The position numbers and the translations under genes are program-made. A model generated the notes under the pieces. That model ran no database searches, was not told the DNA's origin, and was given only the letters and a program-made list of their open reading frames with translations. A stretch of DNA of 53,637 nucleotides. Source: DAOUFU01 sp034429275. GTDB taxonomy: Bacteria; Chloroflexota; Anaerolineae; Aggregatilineales; Aggregatilineaceae. Shown in pieces: positions 41,233-50,218 of this stretch. Positions within the stretch are counted from its first letter, which is position 1; every line of letters begins with the position of its first letter. Location: positions 1 through 53,637 of the forward strand of contig DAOUFU010000007.1 of assembly GCA_034429275.1 (NCBI GenBank), given 5' to 3'.

Positions 41233-43122
41233 TTACCTGACAGCGAGTGTTCCTAGAGGCGCATAATCGCCGGTATCCGGCAAATCACCGGATGCCGACA
41301 GCCGAACCGGGAGCGGTTGCCCGTCTCCATACCAATACACCCGGACTGCCAGCGTGTAATCGCCAGGAGGCAGTTGAGCGGACAGGGTGAGGGTGTGGGC
41401 ATCGAAAATTACCTGGCCCGGCTGCCATCTGCTGGTAGGAGCGCGCCCTTCCAGCGGGGAACTGTCGTGCTGGGCGACCATCACGCCCGCATCGTTGAGC
41501 ACAAAAACCGATACACTGTAATCGAGAGCGACGGGTTGTTCTGCCGACCACCACAACCCGATGGTGAACGAATCGCCAGGGGTGGCCTGGAGAGGCGCGT
41601 TGGCTTTGCGCAGCGTGAACAGGTCGCCAAAGTGGGCAAGCGGCGCATCGGTCAGCCGGTCGTAGCGGCTGCTGATGTTGGGCGTCCCCAGGTGGTCAAT
41701 GCTCAAGTTGGCAGTGCGCTGAAAGCCTGCTCGCTCGATCAGGTGACCATATTCACCCAGGTTGTTATCGTTCCAACTGATCAGCCAGAAAGAGTCCAGA
41801 GTCTGAAGTTCGCCCAATAGGGCGGGCAGAAACTGGTCTTTGTAGCGGTCCCGCCATTCACGCAGCGAGACACGCGGCACATCTGGCCCCATCTGCCGGT
41901 CGATGTAGTAGCGTGCCGGGAAATCGCCCACCCAGACATCTATCAGCACGGGTTCATTGGCCAGGTGATAGCGGGTGATGTTCGCAACCACGCTGCGCCA
42001 ATCGGGATAGTAGCGGCGGGCATCCACCGTTGTCAGACTGACCACGACCACCAGTGTAATCATGAACCAGCGGGTAGCGCGCGGAAGGATCGATAGCCCT
42101 CGCCCTGCCAGCACCAGCAGCGGCGGCACGATGATCACGAAATTCCGCACAGTCAGAAACTGGCGGCGCTCGTTGACCAGGATTGTTATCACCGTCATTA
42201 ACCCGATCCATAGAATCAGAAAAACCGCCGGTTTTGCCGGGCGCAGGCGCAGGGCGAGCCTTGCCTGCATAGGGGGCCTGGCCAGCACAAACAAACCTAC
42301 CAGGGCAAGCCCGCCGAGCAGGGCGGCATGGTGGCCGATGACAGCATCACTCACGGCCAGGAAAGTCTCGCGGGTGTTGGGCAGGGCATTCTGATAATAA
42401 AGCGGGTTGTCCCACCGCAGCCGGTTCTGATCGATCATGACGGGCAGCCACGGCAAAAAGCCTGCTCCGATTGCGCCGAGCAGGAACAGTCCTTCTCGTA
42501 GCCGCCGCCAGGGGCGCACCACGAGCAGCAGATGGACCGCCTGTGCCATCAGCACGAATGCGCCCAGATAGTGGGTATAAATCAACGCCAGCGATGCCGC
42601 GACATATCCCAACCGCACGGATCGGCGGGGAGTGCGCCACCAACGCACGTAGAACAGGCTCGAATAGATGCTCAGGGTCGTCAGCAGGCTGTAATGACGG
42701 ATTTCCTGCGCCAGGTCGATGGGGAGATCGGCCAGGGCGAACAGCAGGGCAGCCATTACACCCGCCCTGGGGCCAACCAGCACACGGCCCAGACGGTACA
42801 TTCCGGCAATGGCGAGAACCCCGATCAACACGCCGAAAAAACGCCCGGCGAACTCGCTGTCGCCAGCCGCATCACGCCATACTCGAAACAGGACAAAATA
42901 TAACGGTGGGTGTTGATCGGCAGCGAGAGTACGTGTCACATCGCCCAGGCTGGGTCCCTGGCTGAGCAGCATGGTCCAGCCTTCGTCTTCCCACAGGCTG
43001 CGCTGCCCGGCATTGTGCGCGCGCAGGGCAAAGCCCACCAGTACGATCAACGCAAGGATGAAAAGCCGACTGACGGGCAGTCGCTTTCCGGGAGGGTAGA
43101 AGAGATTTGGCACAGGTATCAT
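41233..43122 (-). CDS. GT39-type membrane glycosyltransferase (ArnT/PMT-like)
   Basis: 629 residues. Many membrane helices fill residues ~18–370. The first outside loop carries W-E-D-E in RSLWEDEGWTMLLS, the acidic motif of GT-C enzymes that use polyprenyl-phosphate sugars, and ADQHPPLYFVLF follows. The C-terminal ~250 residues are soluble and beta-rich (PGDSFTIGLWWSAEQP, PPGDYTLAVRVYW). It should transfer a sugar from a lipid-phosphate donor to an acceptor outside the cell. The donor and acceptor are unknown. Alone on the minus strand, converging on the candidate sRNA. Confidence 0.87.
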   Translation of the reverse strand: MIPVPNLFYPPGKRLPVSRLFILALIVLVGFALRAHNAGQRSLWEDEGWTMLLSQGPSLGDVTRTLAADQHPPLYFVLFRVWRDAAGDSEFAGRFFGVLIGVLAIAGMYRLGRVLVGPRAGVMAALLFALADLPIDLAQEIRHYSLLTTLSIYSSLFYVRWWRTPRRSVRLGYVAASLALIYTHYLGAFVLMAQAVHLLLVVRPWRRLREGLFLLGAIGAGFLPWLPVMIDQNRLRWDNPLYYQNALPNTRETFLAVSDAVIGHHAALLGGLALVGLFVLARPPMQARLALRLRPAKPAVFLILWIGLMTVITILVNERRQFLTVRNFVIIVPPLLVLAGRGLSILPRATRWFMITLVVVVSLTTVDARRYYPDWRSVVANITRYHLANEPVLIDVWVGDFPARYYIDRQMGPDVPRVSLREWRDRYKDQFLPALLGELQTLDSFWLISWNDNNLGEYGHLIERAGFQRTANLSIDHLGTPNISSRYDRLTDAPLAHFGDLFTLRKANAPLQATPGDSFTIGLWWSAEQPVALDYSVSVFVLNDAGVMVAQHDSSPLEGRAPTSRWQPGQVIFDAHTLTLSAQLPPGDYTLAVRVYWYGDGQPLPVRLSASGDLPDTGDYAPLGTLAVR

Positions 43123-43179
43123 GCGGGAGATTGTACCGTGCCGGGCAGTGAAGCCGCGAGTCTTGCCGGCAACAGCCAG

Positions 43180-44325
43180 TCAGAACAACCGCATCTGGTG
43201 ATTTGGACGCTGACCGTCAAGCAGCACGTAGGCACTCAAACGCTGCGTGTTGACAATGCCGATTGCACGCAGATCATCGAGCGAACGCAGCCGGCCTTTG
43301 CGTCGCGCGCGCAAGATACGCTCGGCTCCCTTGAGGCCGATCCCCGGAACACGGATCAGCATCTGGCGGTCTGCCTGGTTGATTTCGAGCGGGTTATGGA
43401 GCAGGGTGGTATCGGCCCAGGCTCGCTTGGGATCGGCATCTTGGGGCAAGTCACCAACCCCCTCAAAAGGGAGTTCCTCCACTGAGAAGGCATAATCACG
43501 CAGCAGGAAACTTGCCTGATAGAGCCGCAGGCGACGAGTCTCACTGGTCGCCGGGTAGTTGTCCAGGGGCGTATCTACTACGGGAGAGAAGGCCGAGAAA
43601 TAGGCGCGGGCCAGCCCGGCATGGCGATGCAGGTACTCGGTGGTGGTGAGCAGTTCCAGATCGCTTTCGCCTGCAGGACCCACAACAAATTCAGTCGTGC
43701 TGCTGGCGTTGAGCTTCTCGCCATGCTGGCGGCGCAGTTCTTCAACCCACTGCAAGCGCGTGAGCAATTCCTGGTGGAAATCTTTGTGCGGCGCGATGGC
43801 GGCCAGCCGATCGGCATTGGGCGCTTCCAGGTTGGCCGATACACGATCGGCAAGCTGCATGGTACGTTCGACCTGATCGCGTTCGGCTCCCGGCATGATC
43901 TTCAGGTGAAGATAGCCCTTGAAGCCCAGTTTTTCGCGCAGGATGGTTCCCACATCAATAATCGAATCCTGGCTGGAGACGCCGCCGCGCACGACTCCCG
44001 ACGACAGAAACATACCTTCGACAACACCGGCGTTATAAAGCTGCATAAAGCCGCTCACCAGGTCTTCCGGTGTGAATTTGATCCGACGCATGGCGGTACG
44101 CCCTGCGCGGAAGGGGCAGTAATAACAGTCGCGCTCGCAGGCCGTGGTTGTCATAGCCTTGAGCACGGGCATCTTGCGATTACCGGCGGTGACCTGGGTG
44201 ACACAATCGCGCAGAAAATCCTGTTTGCGCGAAGCGGGCATGGGCCGCTCGGAGTGCGGCGCATCACCTACCGACTCAAATTCGGTCGTGCCATGCAGCG
44301 TGTTGAGCAGGTCCTGACCATCCAT
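43180..44325 (-). CDS. Radical SAM protein with helix-hairpin-helix tail (rSAM_link_UDG type)
   Basis: About 381 residues. The radical SAM cluster motif is C63-x3-C67-x2-C70 in TACERDCYYCPFRAGR. Residues ~100–290 are the TIM-barrel part (FLSSGVVRGGVSSQD, NLEAPNADRL). The C-terminus carries a helix-hairpin-helix, IRVPGIGLKGAERIL, which binds DNA backbone. This pairing is seen in a family of putative DNA modification or repair enzymes usually next to a uracil-DNA glycosylase-like gene; no such partner is present here. The frame opens with GTG 44358, but the TATAAT at 44363–44368 would put the transcript start there, so I begin at ATG 44325. Confidence 0.85.
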   Translation of the reverse strand: MDGQDLLNTLHGTTEFESVGDAPHSERPMPASRKQDFLRDCVTQVTAGNRKMPVLKAMTTTACERDCYYCPFRAGRTAMRRIKFTPEDLVSGFMQLYNAGVVEGMFLSSGVVRGGVSSQDSIIDVGTILREKLGFKGYLHLKIMPGAERDQVERTMQLADRVSANLEAPNADRLAAIAPHKDFHQELLTRLQWVEELRRQHGEKLNASSTTEFVVGPAGESDLELLTTTEYLHRHAGLARAYFSAFSPVVDTPLDNYPATSETRRLRLYQASFLLRDYAFSVEELPFEGVGDLPQDADPKRAWADTTLLHNPLEINQADRQMLIRVPGIGLKGAERILRARRKGRLRSLDDLRAIGIVNTQRLSAYVLLDGQRPNHQMRLF

Positions 44326-44362
44326 AGCGCACATCATCCTCGCTGGCTGAATGTACACCCCT

Positions 44363-44368
44363 ATTATA
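44363..44368 (-). promoter_or_regulatory. −10 box for the radical SAM gene
   Basis: Minus-strand TATAAT, about 40 bases before ATG 44325. No good −35 at the usual distance. Confidence 0.4.
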
Positions 44369-44476
44369 CCGAACCTTTGTTCGATCTACTACTCCAAAAA
44401 CGGATTCGGCCCAAATCAGGATTCGGGCCGAATTGCGTAGTAGAGCGGGGCGACGCAGATCGCGCGAACCAGCGGC

Positions 44477-45058
44477 TCAGTCGGCACTTTCTGAGGGAAG
44501 ATCGATTATTTCGTTGATCTCGTGCCAGTCGGCATCGTCGTCGGCTTCGCCGCTGGAAGGTGCACTTCGCCATATCTCGCTGGCTTTGTCGATGAACAGC
44601 ACACCATCCAGGTGATCAATCTCGTGTTGGAAGACACGTGCCAGCCAGCCATCTGCCTTGATCCGCATCTCTTTGCCGGTGCGGTCCTGACCGCGTACGG
44701 TCACCGCCTGGTGGCGGCTGACGGTGCCATAGTAGCCAGGGATAGAGAGGCAGGCTTCTACACCATCGACCATATCTTTAGAGGCGCGAATGATCTCCGG
44801 GTTGACCACGACGTAAAGCACACCCGCCTGATCACCATATTCCTTTTGCGACTCCGGATCGTCCGGCAGGCGAACGACAATCACACGCTGGCTAACCGCA
44901 ACCTGCGGCGCGGCTAATCCGACACCGGGCGCATCGAGCATAGTTTCGACCATGTCGTCGATCAGGGTTTGCAGTTTGACATCGTCAAACCGGGTGACTT
45001 TATGCGCTTTTTTGCGCAGAATGGGGTTAACGGGGGTGATAATTTCACGAATGCTCAT
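44477..45058 (-). CDS. def: Peptide deformylase
   Basis: 193 residues. The metalloenzyme motifs are PGVGLAAPQ (44–52, Q52), E-A-C103-LS and H145-E146-IDH149-LDG. C103, H145 and H149 bind the metal and E146 is the catalytic base. The second motif has alanine for the usual glycine (EGCLS). It removes the formyl group from new proteins. A short acidic C-terminal tail follows. ATG 45058 is used; two upstream ATGs in frame lack a ribosome binding site. Confidence 0.95.
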   Translation of the reverse strand: MSIREIITPVNPILRKKAHKVTRFDDVKLQTLIDDMVETMLDAPGVGLAAPQVAVSQRVIVVRLPDDPESQKEYGDQAGVLYVVVNPEIIRASKDMVDGVEACLSIPGYYGTVSRHQAVTVRGQDRTGKEMRIKADGWLARVFQHEIDHLDGVLFIDKASEIWRSAPSSGEADDDADWHEINEIIDLPSESAD

Positions 45059-45181
45059 TGCAGACTGCTTTCCGTCATTGGCCGTCATTGAAGCAGATTT
45101 TAGCGGATTCGGATGGGACCGTAAAGCGTCAGACGAGACTCTAGCCCGGTGTTGCTTGGGCATTCTTCACCAGGGGGTGCG

Positions 45182-45210
45182 TTGACCACACCGGGGCGGT
45201 GCGCTATGCT
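45182..45210 (+). promoter_or_regulatory. gatB: Promoter of gatB
   Basis: TTGACC (45182–45187), 17 bases, TATGCT (45205–45210); the start codon follows about 50 bases later. Confidence 0.65.
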
Positions 45211-45260
45211 CTAGACGCTGCGCGGAAAGTATACATACAGGCAGATCGGGACCTAATGCT

Positions 45261-46718
45261 ATGACCGCTTATGAAGCTGTGATCGGGCTGGAAGTTCACG
45301 CGGAACTGATGACCGCCTCCAAGATGTTTTGTGGGTGTGCGGTGGTGGACAGCACCTCGGCGGAGCCGAACCGGCATGTGTGCCCGGTGTGCCTGGCGAT
45401 GCCGGGGGTGCTGCCGGTTGTCAACCAGCAGGCCATCGAGATGGCGCTGCGGGTAGGGTTGGCGTTGAACTGCGAAATCCCCGAATTCAACCAGTTCGCG
45501 CGGAAGAGCTACTTTTACCCGGATTTGCCAAAAGGGTACCAGATCAGCCAGTACGACTATCCGCTGGCGGTCAAGGGTTGGCTGGAGATCGACCTGCCGG
45601 ATGGGTCCTCAAAGCGGGTACGGATTCGACGCGCTCACCTTGAGGAAGATACCGGTAAGCTCACCCATGTGGGAAGTTACAGCCTGGTGGACTTGAACCG
45701 GGCGGGTGTCCCGCTGCTGGAGATTGTTTCCGAAGCCGATATCCGCAGCGCAGAAGAGGCCGAAGCCTACGCGCGCAAACTGCGCGCCATTCTGCAATAC
45801 CTGGGCGTCAACAGCGGCGATATGAGCAAGGGCGTGCTGCGCATGGAGCCGAATATCAGTGTGCGGCCTGTGGGGTCCGATGAATTCCGTACGCGCACTG
45901 AGGTCAAGAATCTCAACAGCATCCGCAGCCTTGCGCGTGCATCAGCTTACGAAATCCAGCGCCAGATCGAAGTCTGGGAATCGGGTGGCGAGGTCCAGCA
46001 GGCAACGATGGGCTGGGACGAAGCGCGCCAGGTGACTGTAGTCCAGCGCGTCAAAGAGAGCGCGGACGATTACCGCTATTTTCCAGAGCCGGACCTGCCG
46101 GTGGTGATGATCAGCCGCGACTGGGTGGAACGGGCGCGGGCGGAGCTGCCGGAACTGCCGGACGCAATACGCGACCGATTTATGACCGTGTATGGCTTGA
46201 GCCGATACGATGCTTCGGTGTTGGTGGCGGAGCGCGCCGTAGCCGAATACTTTGATGCGGCGATCAAGGCGGGCGGAGACCCCAAACAGGTCGCTAACTA
46301 CCTGACTGGTGATGTATTCCGCCAGATGAACCTGGAAGGGCGCGAACGAGAGGCGATCGGCGGTATCAAACTCACGCCGGAAGCGCTGGCCAGCCTGGTA
46401 TCACTGGTGCAGCAGGGAACCATCAACCACAGTGTGGCGAAAAAGCTGCTGGTGCAGCTCTATGAGCAAGGCGGCGATCCGGCCCAAATGGTGGCCGCCC
46501 AGGGATTGGCCCAGGTGAGCGACAGCGGCGTTCTGGGAGAGGTCGTCGCACGGGTGCTTGATGCGCACCCGGACGAGGTCGCGCGTTATCTGAGTGGTGA
46601 GGAAAAGCTGGCCAAGTTCCTGATGGGGGTGGTGATGCGCGAAATGCGCGGCAAAGCCGATGCCCAGGTTGTACAGCGCCTGCTTGAGGAACAACTGAAT
46701 ACCCGCCGCTCTTCATAA
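45261..46718 (+). CDS. gatB: Aspartyl/glutamyl-tRNA amidotransferase subunit B
   Basis: 485 residues. YEAVIGLEVHAELMTASKMFCGC is the GatB start. RKSYFYPDLPKGYQISQYD, HLEEDTGKL, GVPLLEIVSEADIRS and KGVLRMEPNISVRP are all present; the YqeY-like tail domain with NYLTGDVF and HPDEVARYLSGEEKLAKFLMG ends it. It catalyses tRNA-dependent amidation with GatA and GatC. It has its own promoter and is not next to gatA or gatC. Confidence 0.97.
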   Translation: MTAYEAVIGLEVHAELMTASKMFCGCAVVDSTSAEPNRHVCPVCLAMPGVLPVVNQQAIEMALRVGLALNCEIPEFNQFARKSYFYPDLPKGYQISQYDYPLAVKGWLEIDLPDGSSKRVRIRRAHLEEDTGKLTHVGSYSLVDLNRAGVPLLEIVSEADIRSAEEAEAYARKLRAILQYLGVNSGDMSKGVLRMEPNISVRPVGSDEFRTRTEVKNLNSIRSLARASAYEIQRQIEVWESGGEVQQATMGWDEARQVTVVQRVKESADDYRYFPEPDLPVVMISRDWVERARAELPELPDAIRDRFMTVYGLSRYDASVLVAERAVAEYFDAAIKAGGDPKQVANYLTGDVFRQMNLEGREREAIGGIKLTPEALASLVSLVQQGTINHSVAKKLLVQLYEQGGDPAQMVAAQGLAQVSDSGVLGEVVARVLDAHPDEVARYLSGEEKLAKFLMGVVMREMRGKADAQVVQRLLEEQLNTRRSS

Positions 46719-46753
46719 GTGAGCAACAGCCGGAAACTGGCTGTGTTCCGGGT

Positions 46754-46782
46754 TTGAACGCATGTTCTATTTGTGTTATAAT
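46754..46782 (+). promoter_or_regulatory. Promoter of the ssb–DUF3467–translin run
   Basis: TTGAAC (46754–46759), 17 bases, TATAAT (46777–46782) with extended TGT. It leaves a leader of about 60 bases before ssb. Confidence 0.75.
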
Positions 46783-46851
46783 TGCCTTACGACCTCAAGC
46801 AGCGTATGATGACATTCAGACAGGCAGCGCAAAGCAAGGAGCGAGAAGAGC

Positions 46852-47244
46852 ATGGCGGGCTATCAATACACGGTGATTATTGGTAATGTCGGGCGCGAGC
46901 CTGAGATGCGCTATACCCAGAGCGGCGTTGCGGTGTGCGATTTCAGCGTCGCGGTGTCGCGGCGGTGGTCCGACCGGGCGACCAACGAACAGAAGGAAGA
47001 AACCACCTGGTTCCGCGTGAGCGCCTGGCGCGGCCTGGCCGAGACGTGTAACCAGTATGTCCACAAAGGGATGCAGATCATGGTTGCCGGGCGTGTGACC
47101 GCCAGCGCGTATATGGGCCAGGATGGCCAGCCGCGTGCATCGCTGGACCTGAACGCGCTGGATGTCCAGTTCCTGGGGCGGCGCGGTGAGGGCGCAGACG
47201 AGGGCGGTGGGTACCCCACCGAACCGGAGGACCTGCCGTTCTAG
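46852..47244 (+). CDS. ssb: Single-stranded DNA-binding protein
   Basis: 130 residues. One OB fold (residues 1–110): YTVIIGNVGREPEMRYTQSGVAVCDFSVAV and KGMQIMVAGRVTASAYMGQDG. The tail is short but ends in P-E-D-L-P-F, the acidic tip that recruits repair and replication partners. GGAG precedes the ATG by about nine bases. Confidence 0.95.
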   Translation: MAGYQYTVIIGNVGREPEMRYTQSGVAVCDFSVAVSRRWSDRATNEQKEETTWFRVSAWRGLAETCNQYVHKGMQIMVAGRVTASAYMGQDGQPRASLDLNALDVQFLGRRGEGADEGGGYPTEPEDLPF

Positions 47245-47368
47245 AAGTACGGCCATCTGCCGGGACGCGGTATAGTTGAAGTGTGATGCAAACGGAGGCA
47301 ACAGCTGTCAGCACGGATACGGCTGTTGCCTGGCTTGTTTGTATGGAACAGGAAAAGGAGTGGTTTGG

Positions 47369-47728
47369 ATGACCGACTCGCAGCCCCCTCAGCCCAGGCG
47401 CTTGAACCTCGAAATCCCGGCTGATTTGCCCGCAACATACGCCAATTTCGCCATTATTTCGCATTCTCCATGGGAGATATTTCTCGATTTTGCGCAGATT
47501 CTGCCCAATGTGCCTAAGGCGCGTGTTCGCACGCGGATTGTGCTCACCCCGGCTAATGCCAAAATGCTGCTGCGCGCCCTGGAAGAGAATATCGCGCGGT
47601 ATGAAGAGACACATGGTGAAATCCGGCTGCCGCGAGTATCTACCCTGGCAGATCAGCTGTTTAGCACGGTGCGCAGTGACGAGAACGGCACGGAGACTCA
47701 TCCAGACAGCGGAGAGGACGGATCGTGA
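47369..47728 (+). CDS. DUF3467 protein
   Basis: 119 residues. The core from IPADLPATYANFAIISHSP through LDFAQILPNVPKARVRTRIVLTP to LLRALEENIARYEETHGEI matches DUF3467, a small family of unknown function related in pattern to regulators with a YANF start. I start at ATG 47369, with GGAG about nine bases upstream; the open frame further up has no such site. Its stop overlaps the GTG of the translin gene by four bases, so the two are coupled. Confidence 0.85.
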   Translation: MTDSQPPQPRRLNLEIPADLPATYANFAIISHSPWEIFLDFAQILPNVPKARVRTRIVLTPANAKMLLRALEENIARYEETHGEIRLPRVSTLADQLFSTVRSDENGTETHPDSGEDGS

Positions 47729-48417
47729 GCAATTTGATCATTTTGGATGGCATCGCCGACAGCATTCGCCAGAATTTTGAGGACAAAAGCGCGGCCCGCG
47801 ATGAAGCACTGCGCCAGTCGCGCGCGCTCACGCAGCAGTGCGCGAATGCGATTCGGGCCGTTCATCGCCACGAGTGGGATGTTGCCCAGGAGCGGTTGAG
47901 CCAGGCCCGGCGCGATGCAGACGCCCTGCGCGCCCAGGTGGCCGCCTATCCAGATTTGTACCACAGCGGATATACTCAGGATGCGCTGAAGGAGTATGTC
48001 GAAGCCTATATTACTTATGCGCTGGTACGAAACGAAACTTTGCCCACTCCCGAATCGCTCGACGTTGAGAATGCGACCTATCTCAATGGGTTGGCCGAGG
48101 CTGCCAGTGAACTCCGCCGCCAGATTCTCGATATCATCCGCAAAGGGCATTCGGAAGAGGCTGAGCGGCTGTTGGATGATATGGATGGAATCTACGGGGT
48201 GCTGCTGTCGCTCGATTTTCATGATGCAATCACGGGTGGGTTACGACGGCGAGTAGATTCGCTGCGCGGGGTGTTGGAACGCACGCGCGGCGATGTGACC
48301 AACAGCCTGCGCCAGCAGCAGCTTCAGCGCGCGCTTGCCGAGCTTGAGCAGCGGGTTGGGCTGGAGGCGAACGCCATTTCTACACTCGAATTTGATGAAG
48401 AGGACAGTGTAGAATAG
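47725..48417 (+). CDS. Translin-family protein
   Basis: 230 residues, mostly helical. The translin pattern is clear: RALTQQCANAIRAVHRHEW, then ALKEYVEAYITYALVRNETLPTPESL split by normal spacing, YLNGLAEAASELRRQILDII and a C-terminal GGLRRRVDSLRGVLERTR. Translins form octameric shells that bind and sometimes cut single-stranded RNA or DNA; archaeal and bacterial versions exist. The acidic residues of the TRAX nuclease site are not obvious, so nucleic-acid binding is likelier than cleavage. GTG start, coupled to DUF3467, and downstream of ssb. Confidence 0.82.
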   Translation: MSNLIILDGIADSIRQNFEDKSAARDEALRQSRALTQQCANAIRAVHRHEWDVAQERLSQARRDADALRAQVAAYPDLYHSGYTQDALKEYVEAYITYALVRNETLPTPESLDVENATYLNGLAEAASELRRQILDIIRKGHSEEAERLLDDMDGIYGVLLSLDFHDAITGGLRRRVDSLRGVLERTRGDVTNSLRQQQLQRALAELEQRVGLEANAISTLEFDEEDSVE

Positions 48418-48500
48418 GTGCAGAAAGGCATTTGCCTGGTCGTGAAGGGGCGCGAAAGGGACGCGCCAATGCGCAAGGATGGTTCACAGGTAGGGTGCTT

Positions 48501-49142
48501 ATGCCATCTCTACAACGATTCTTGATCCAGGAAGGATATAAAGCCGGTAAGGCGATAGATCTGCACGTTTTTCCTTTTACGATTGGCCGATCGCTGGATT
48601 GCCACCTGGTGCTGGATTCGACAGAGATTTCGCGGCTGCACGCGCGCTGCACCAGCGATCATCTCAACATTTACATCGAAGATGCAGGCAGCACCAACGG
48701 AACATTTGTCAACGGGCGGCGGCTGGAGGCAGGTGAGCGCCATCGGCTGCGGGCGGGCGACGAGATTCGTTTCGCCCAGGTGTGTACGGCCATCTTCGAT
48801 GATCCGGCGACCACCGCTCAGATCGATCCGGTGCACCTGCCAGTGCCCGGCCTGGTGATCGACATGGATGCTGCGCGAGTCCTGGTGGGCGGCACCCCAC
48901 TCTATCCACCGCTCAGCCCACATCAGTTCGCCCTGCTGAGCTTGCTCCACAGCAATGCCGGGCGGATCGTAAGCCGCGAGGAAGTCTGCGCGCACGTGTG
49001 GGGGCCGGATGAAGAGGTCTCGGATCAAACCATCGATGCTCTGGTGAGCCGCCTGCGTAAGCGGCTCAACGAGGCCGACCCGGATCATGAATACCTGGTG
49101 ACGCGGCGCGGGTTTGGGTTGATGTTCCAGGATCGCCAGTAG
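48501..49142 (+). CDS. FHA domain–winged helix (OmpR-type) regulator
   Basis: 213 residues. The FHA domain (~25–95) has FTIGRSLDCHLVL, S-R-L-H-A and STNGTFVNG, the phosphothreonine-binding loops. The C-terminal winged helix (~125–210) has LSPHQFALLSLLHSNAGRIVSREEV and DALVSRLRKRLNE with RRGFGLMF. It should read Ser/Thr phosphorylation and act on DNA. No Ser/Thr kinase is near. The frame is open to 48432, but the protein-like part starts at ATG 48501. Its stop lies two bases before the Maf start, so coupling is likely. Confidence 0.87.
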   Translation: MPSLQRFLIQEGYKAGKAIDLHVFPFTIGRSLDCHLVLDSTEISRLHARCTSDHLNIYIEDAGSTNGTFVNGRRLEAGERHRLRAGDEIRFAQVCTAIFDDPATTAQIDPVHLPVPGLVIDMDAARVLVGGTPLYPPLSPHQFALLSLLHSNAGRIVSREEVCAHVWGPDEEVSDQTIDALVSRLRKRLNEADPDHEYLVTRRGFGLMFQDRQ

Positions 49143-49143
49143 G

Positions 49144-49818
49144 ATGGGGCCTGTGCATAGCGGACGACCTCTGGTATTGGCTTCCGGCTCTCCCCGGCGG
49201 CGCGAATTGATAGCATTCTTTGGGCTGAATGTGATAACTCTTACCGCGGACATCGACGAAGATGTGCGGCCAGGCGAGACAGCGCGGGCTTATACCCTGC
49301 GTCTGAGCCAGGAGAAGGCGGAGGCCGTGCGAGGTTCGGCACCGGCGGACGCGATCATCCTGGCGGCGGATACCACCGTAGCCGATGGTGATCACATCCT
49401 GGCGAAACCGGCGGATGTGACCGAAGCACAGGCGATGCTGCGGCGGCTGCGCGGACGTGTTCATCAGGTCTACACGGCGATCTCGCTGATCGACAATGTC
49501 ACCGGTGAGCACCTGACCGATGTCGCTGTCACGGATGTCCCGATGCGCGATTATTCCGATGAAGAGATGGGCGCGTATATTGCGAGCGGAGACCCGTTCG
49601 ACAAAGCGGGGGGATACGCGATTCAAAATGAGCAGTTCCATCCGGCGGTTTTGCGAAGCGGATGTTATGCCAATGTCGTGGGACTGCCGTTGTGTCATGT
49701 ACTGCGTGCCTTGCGGCGAATGGGGCAAAATGCCAATCCCGACGTGCCACTAGCCTGCCAACGGCATCATCATTACGAGTGTGATGTCGCCGAGCAGATT
49801 TTGAGCGGCGTTTTGTGA
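49144..49818 (+). CDS. maf: Maf-family nucleoside triphosphate pyrophosphatase
   Basis: 224 residues. LVLASGSPRRRELIAFFGL (10–28) is the Maf signature; AADTTVADGDHILAKPAD and LRRLRGRVHQVYTAISL follow. GDPFDKAGGYAIQ near 145 is the conserved C-terminal motif. Maf proteins hydrolyse non-canonical or canonical NTPs (dTTP/UTP or m7GTP types) and are linked to septum control in Bacillus. The C-terminal ~20 residues, including HHHYECDVAEQ, extend past the usual end. Confidence 0.93.
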   Translation: MGPVHSGRPLVLASGSPRRRELIAFFGLNVITLTADIDEDVRPGETARAYTLRLSQEKAEAVRGSAPADAIILAADTTVADGDHILAKPADVTEAQAMLRRLRGRVHQVYTAISLIDNVTGEHLTDVAVTDVPMRDYSDEEMGAYIASGDPFDKAGGYAIQNEQFHPAVLRSGCYANVVGLPLCHVLRALRRMGQNANPDVPLACQRHHHYECDVAEQILSGVL

Positions 49819-50218
49819 CCTGTGAGAGACCGTTCAAAAAGCCCTTACCCTACCGGCTTACGCCGGTTCCCTCTCCATCAGGCGAGGGAAAACCAGTCCA
49901 TTACCCCGTCTCCCTGAGCGAGAAGGGGAACGAACCCAAAAGGGTACACGAACCCTTTTGGGTTCGCGGGATGAGGGTCAAGAAAGTCTCTGCAAATGGT
50001 CTCTGAAGGCCGCTGCATCGTAGGTTGGGCGTACGGTGTTCGAGCGGGGTCTGGGGTATAATGTGCCCGATCGCTCGAAGGGTGGACGTATCCAGGGGGT
50101 GAAGTGGGGCGGCAAGACCGCGCGCTTTGCCTCTTCTTTGTTTGGAAGGCCAGTTGTACGGGGGGATCAGGCTGTCATCTGGACGCGGAATAAGTGGCAA
50201 GTTATGGGGAACAGGGTG
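49819..50218. repeat. Intergenic region with palindromic repeats
   Basis: 400 bases upstream of the class B PBP. A perfect 15-bp inverted repeat (49931–49945 and 49952–49966, arms CGAACCCAAAAGGGT, loop ACACGA) dominates. Before it are weaker hairpins, CCGGCTTACGCCGG at 49855–49868 and CCCCgtCTC…GAGaaGGGG near 49904–49928. The composition suggests a REP-like mobile palindrome. A TATAAT follows at 50057–50062. The open frame from 50036 is not protein-like until about 50219. Confidence 0.65.
50057..50062 (+). promoter_or_regulatory. −10 box for the class B PBP gene
   Basis: TATAAT with no clear −35; it implies a leader of about 150 bases. Confidence 0.4.

Noticed and set aside
43621..44517. 298-codon open frame on the plus strand
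   Set aside because: Antisense to the radical SAM gene and without coding-like sequence.
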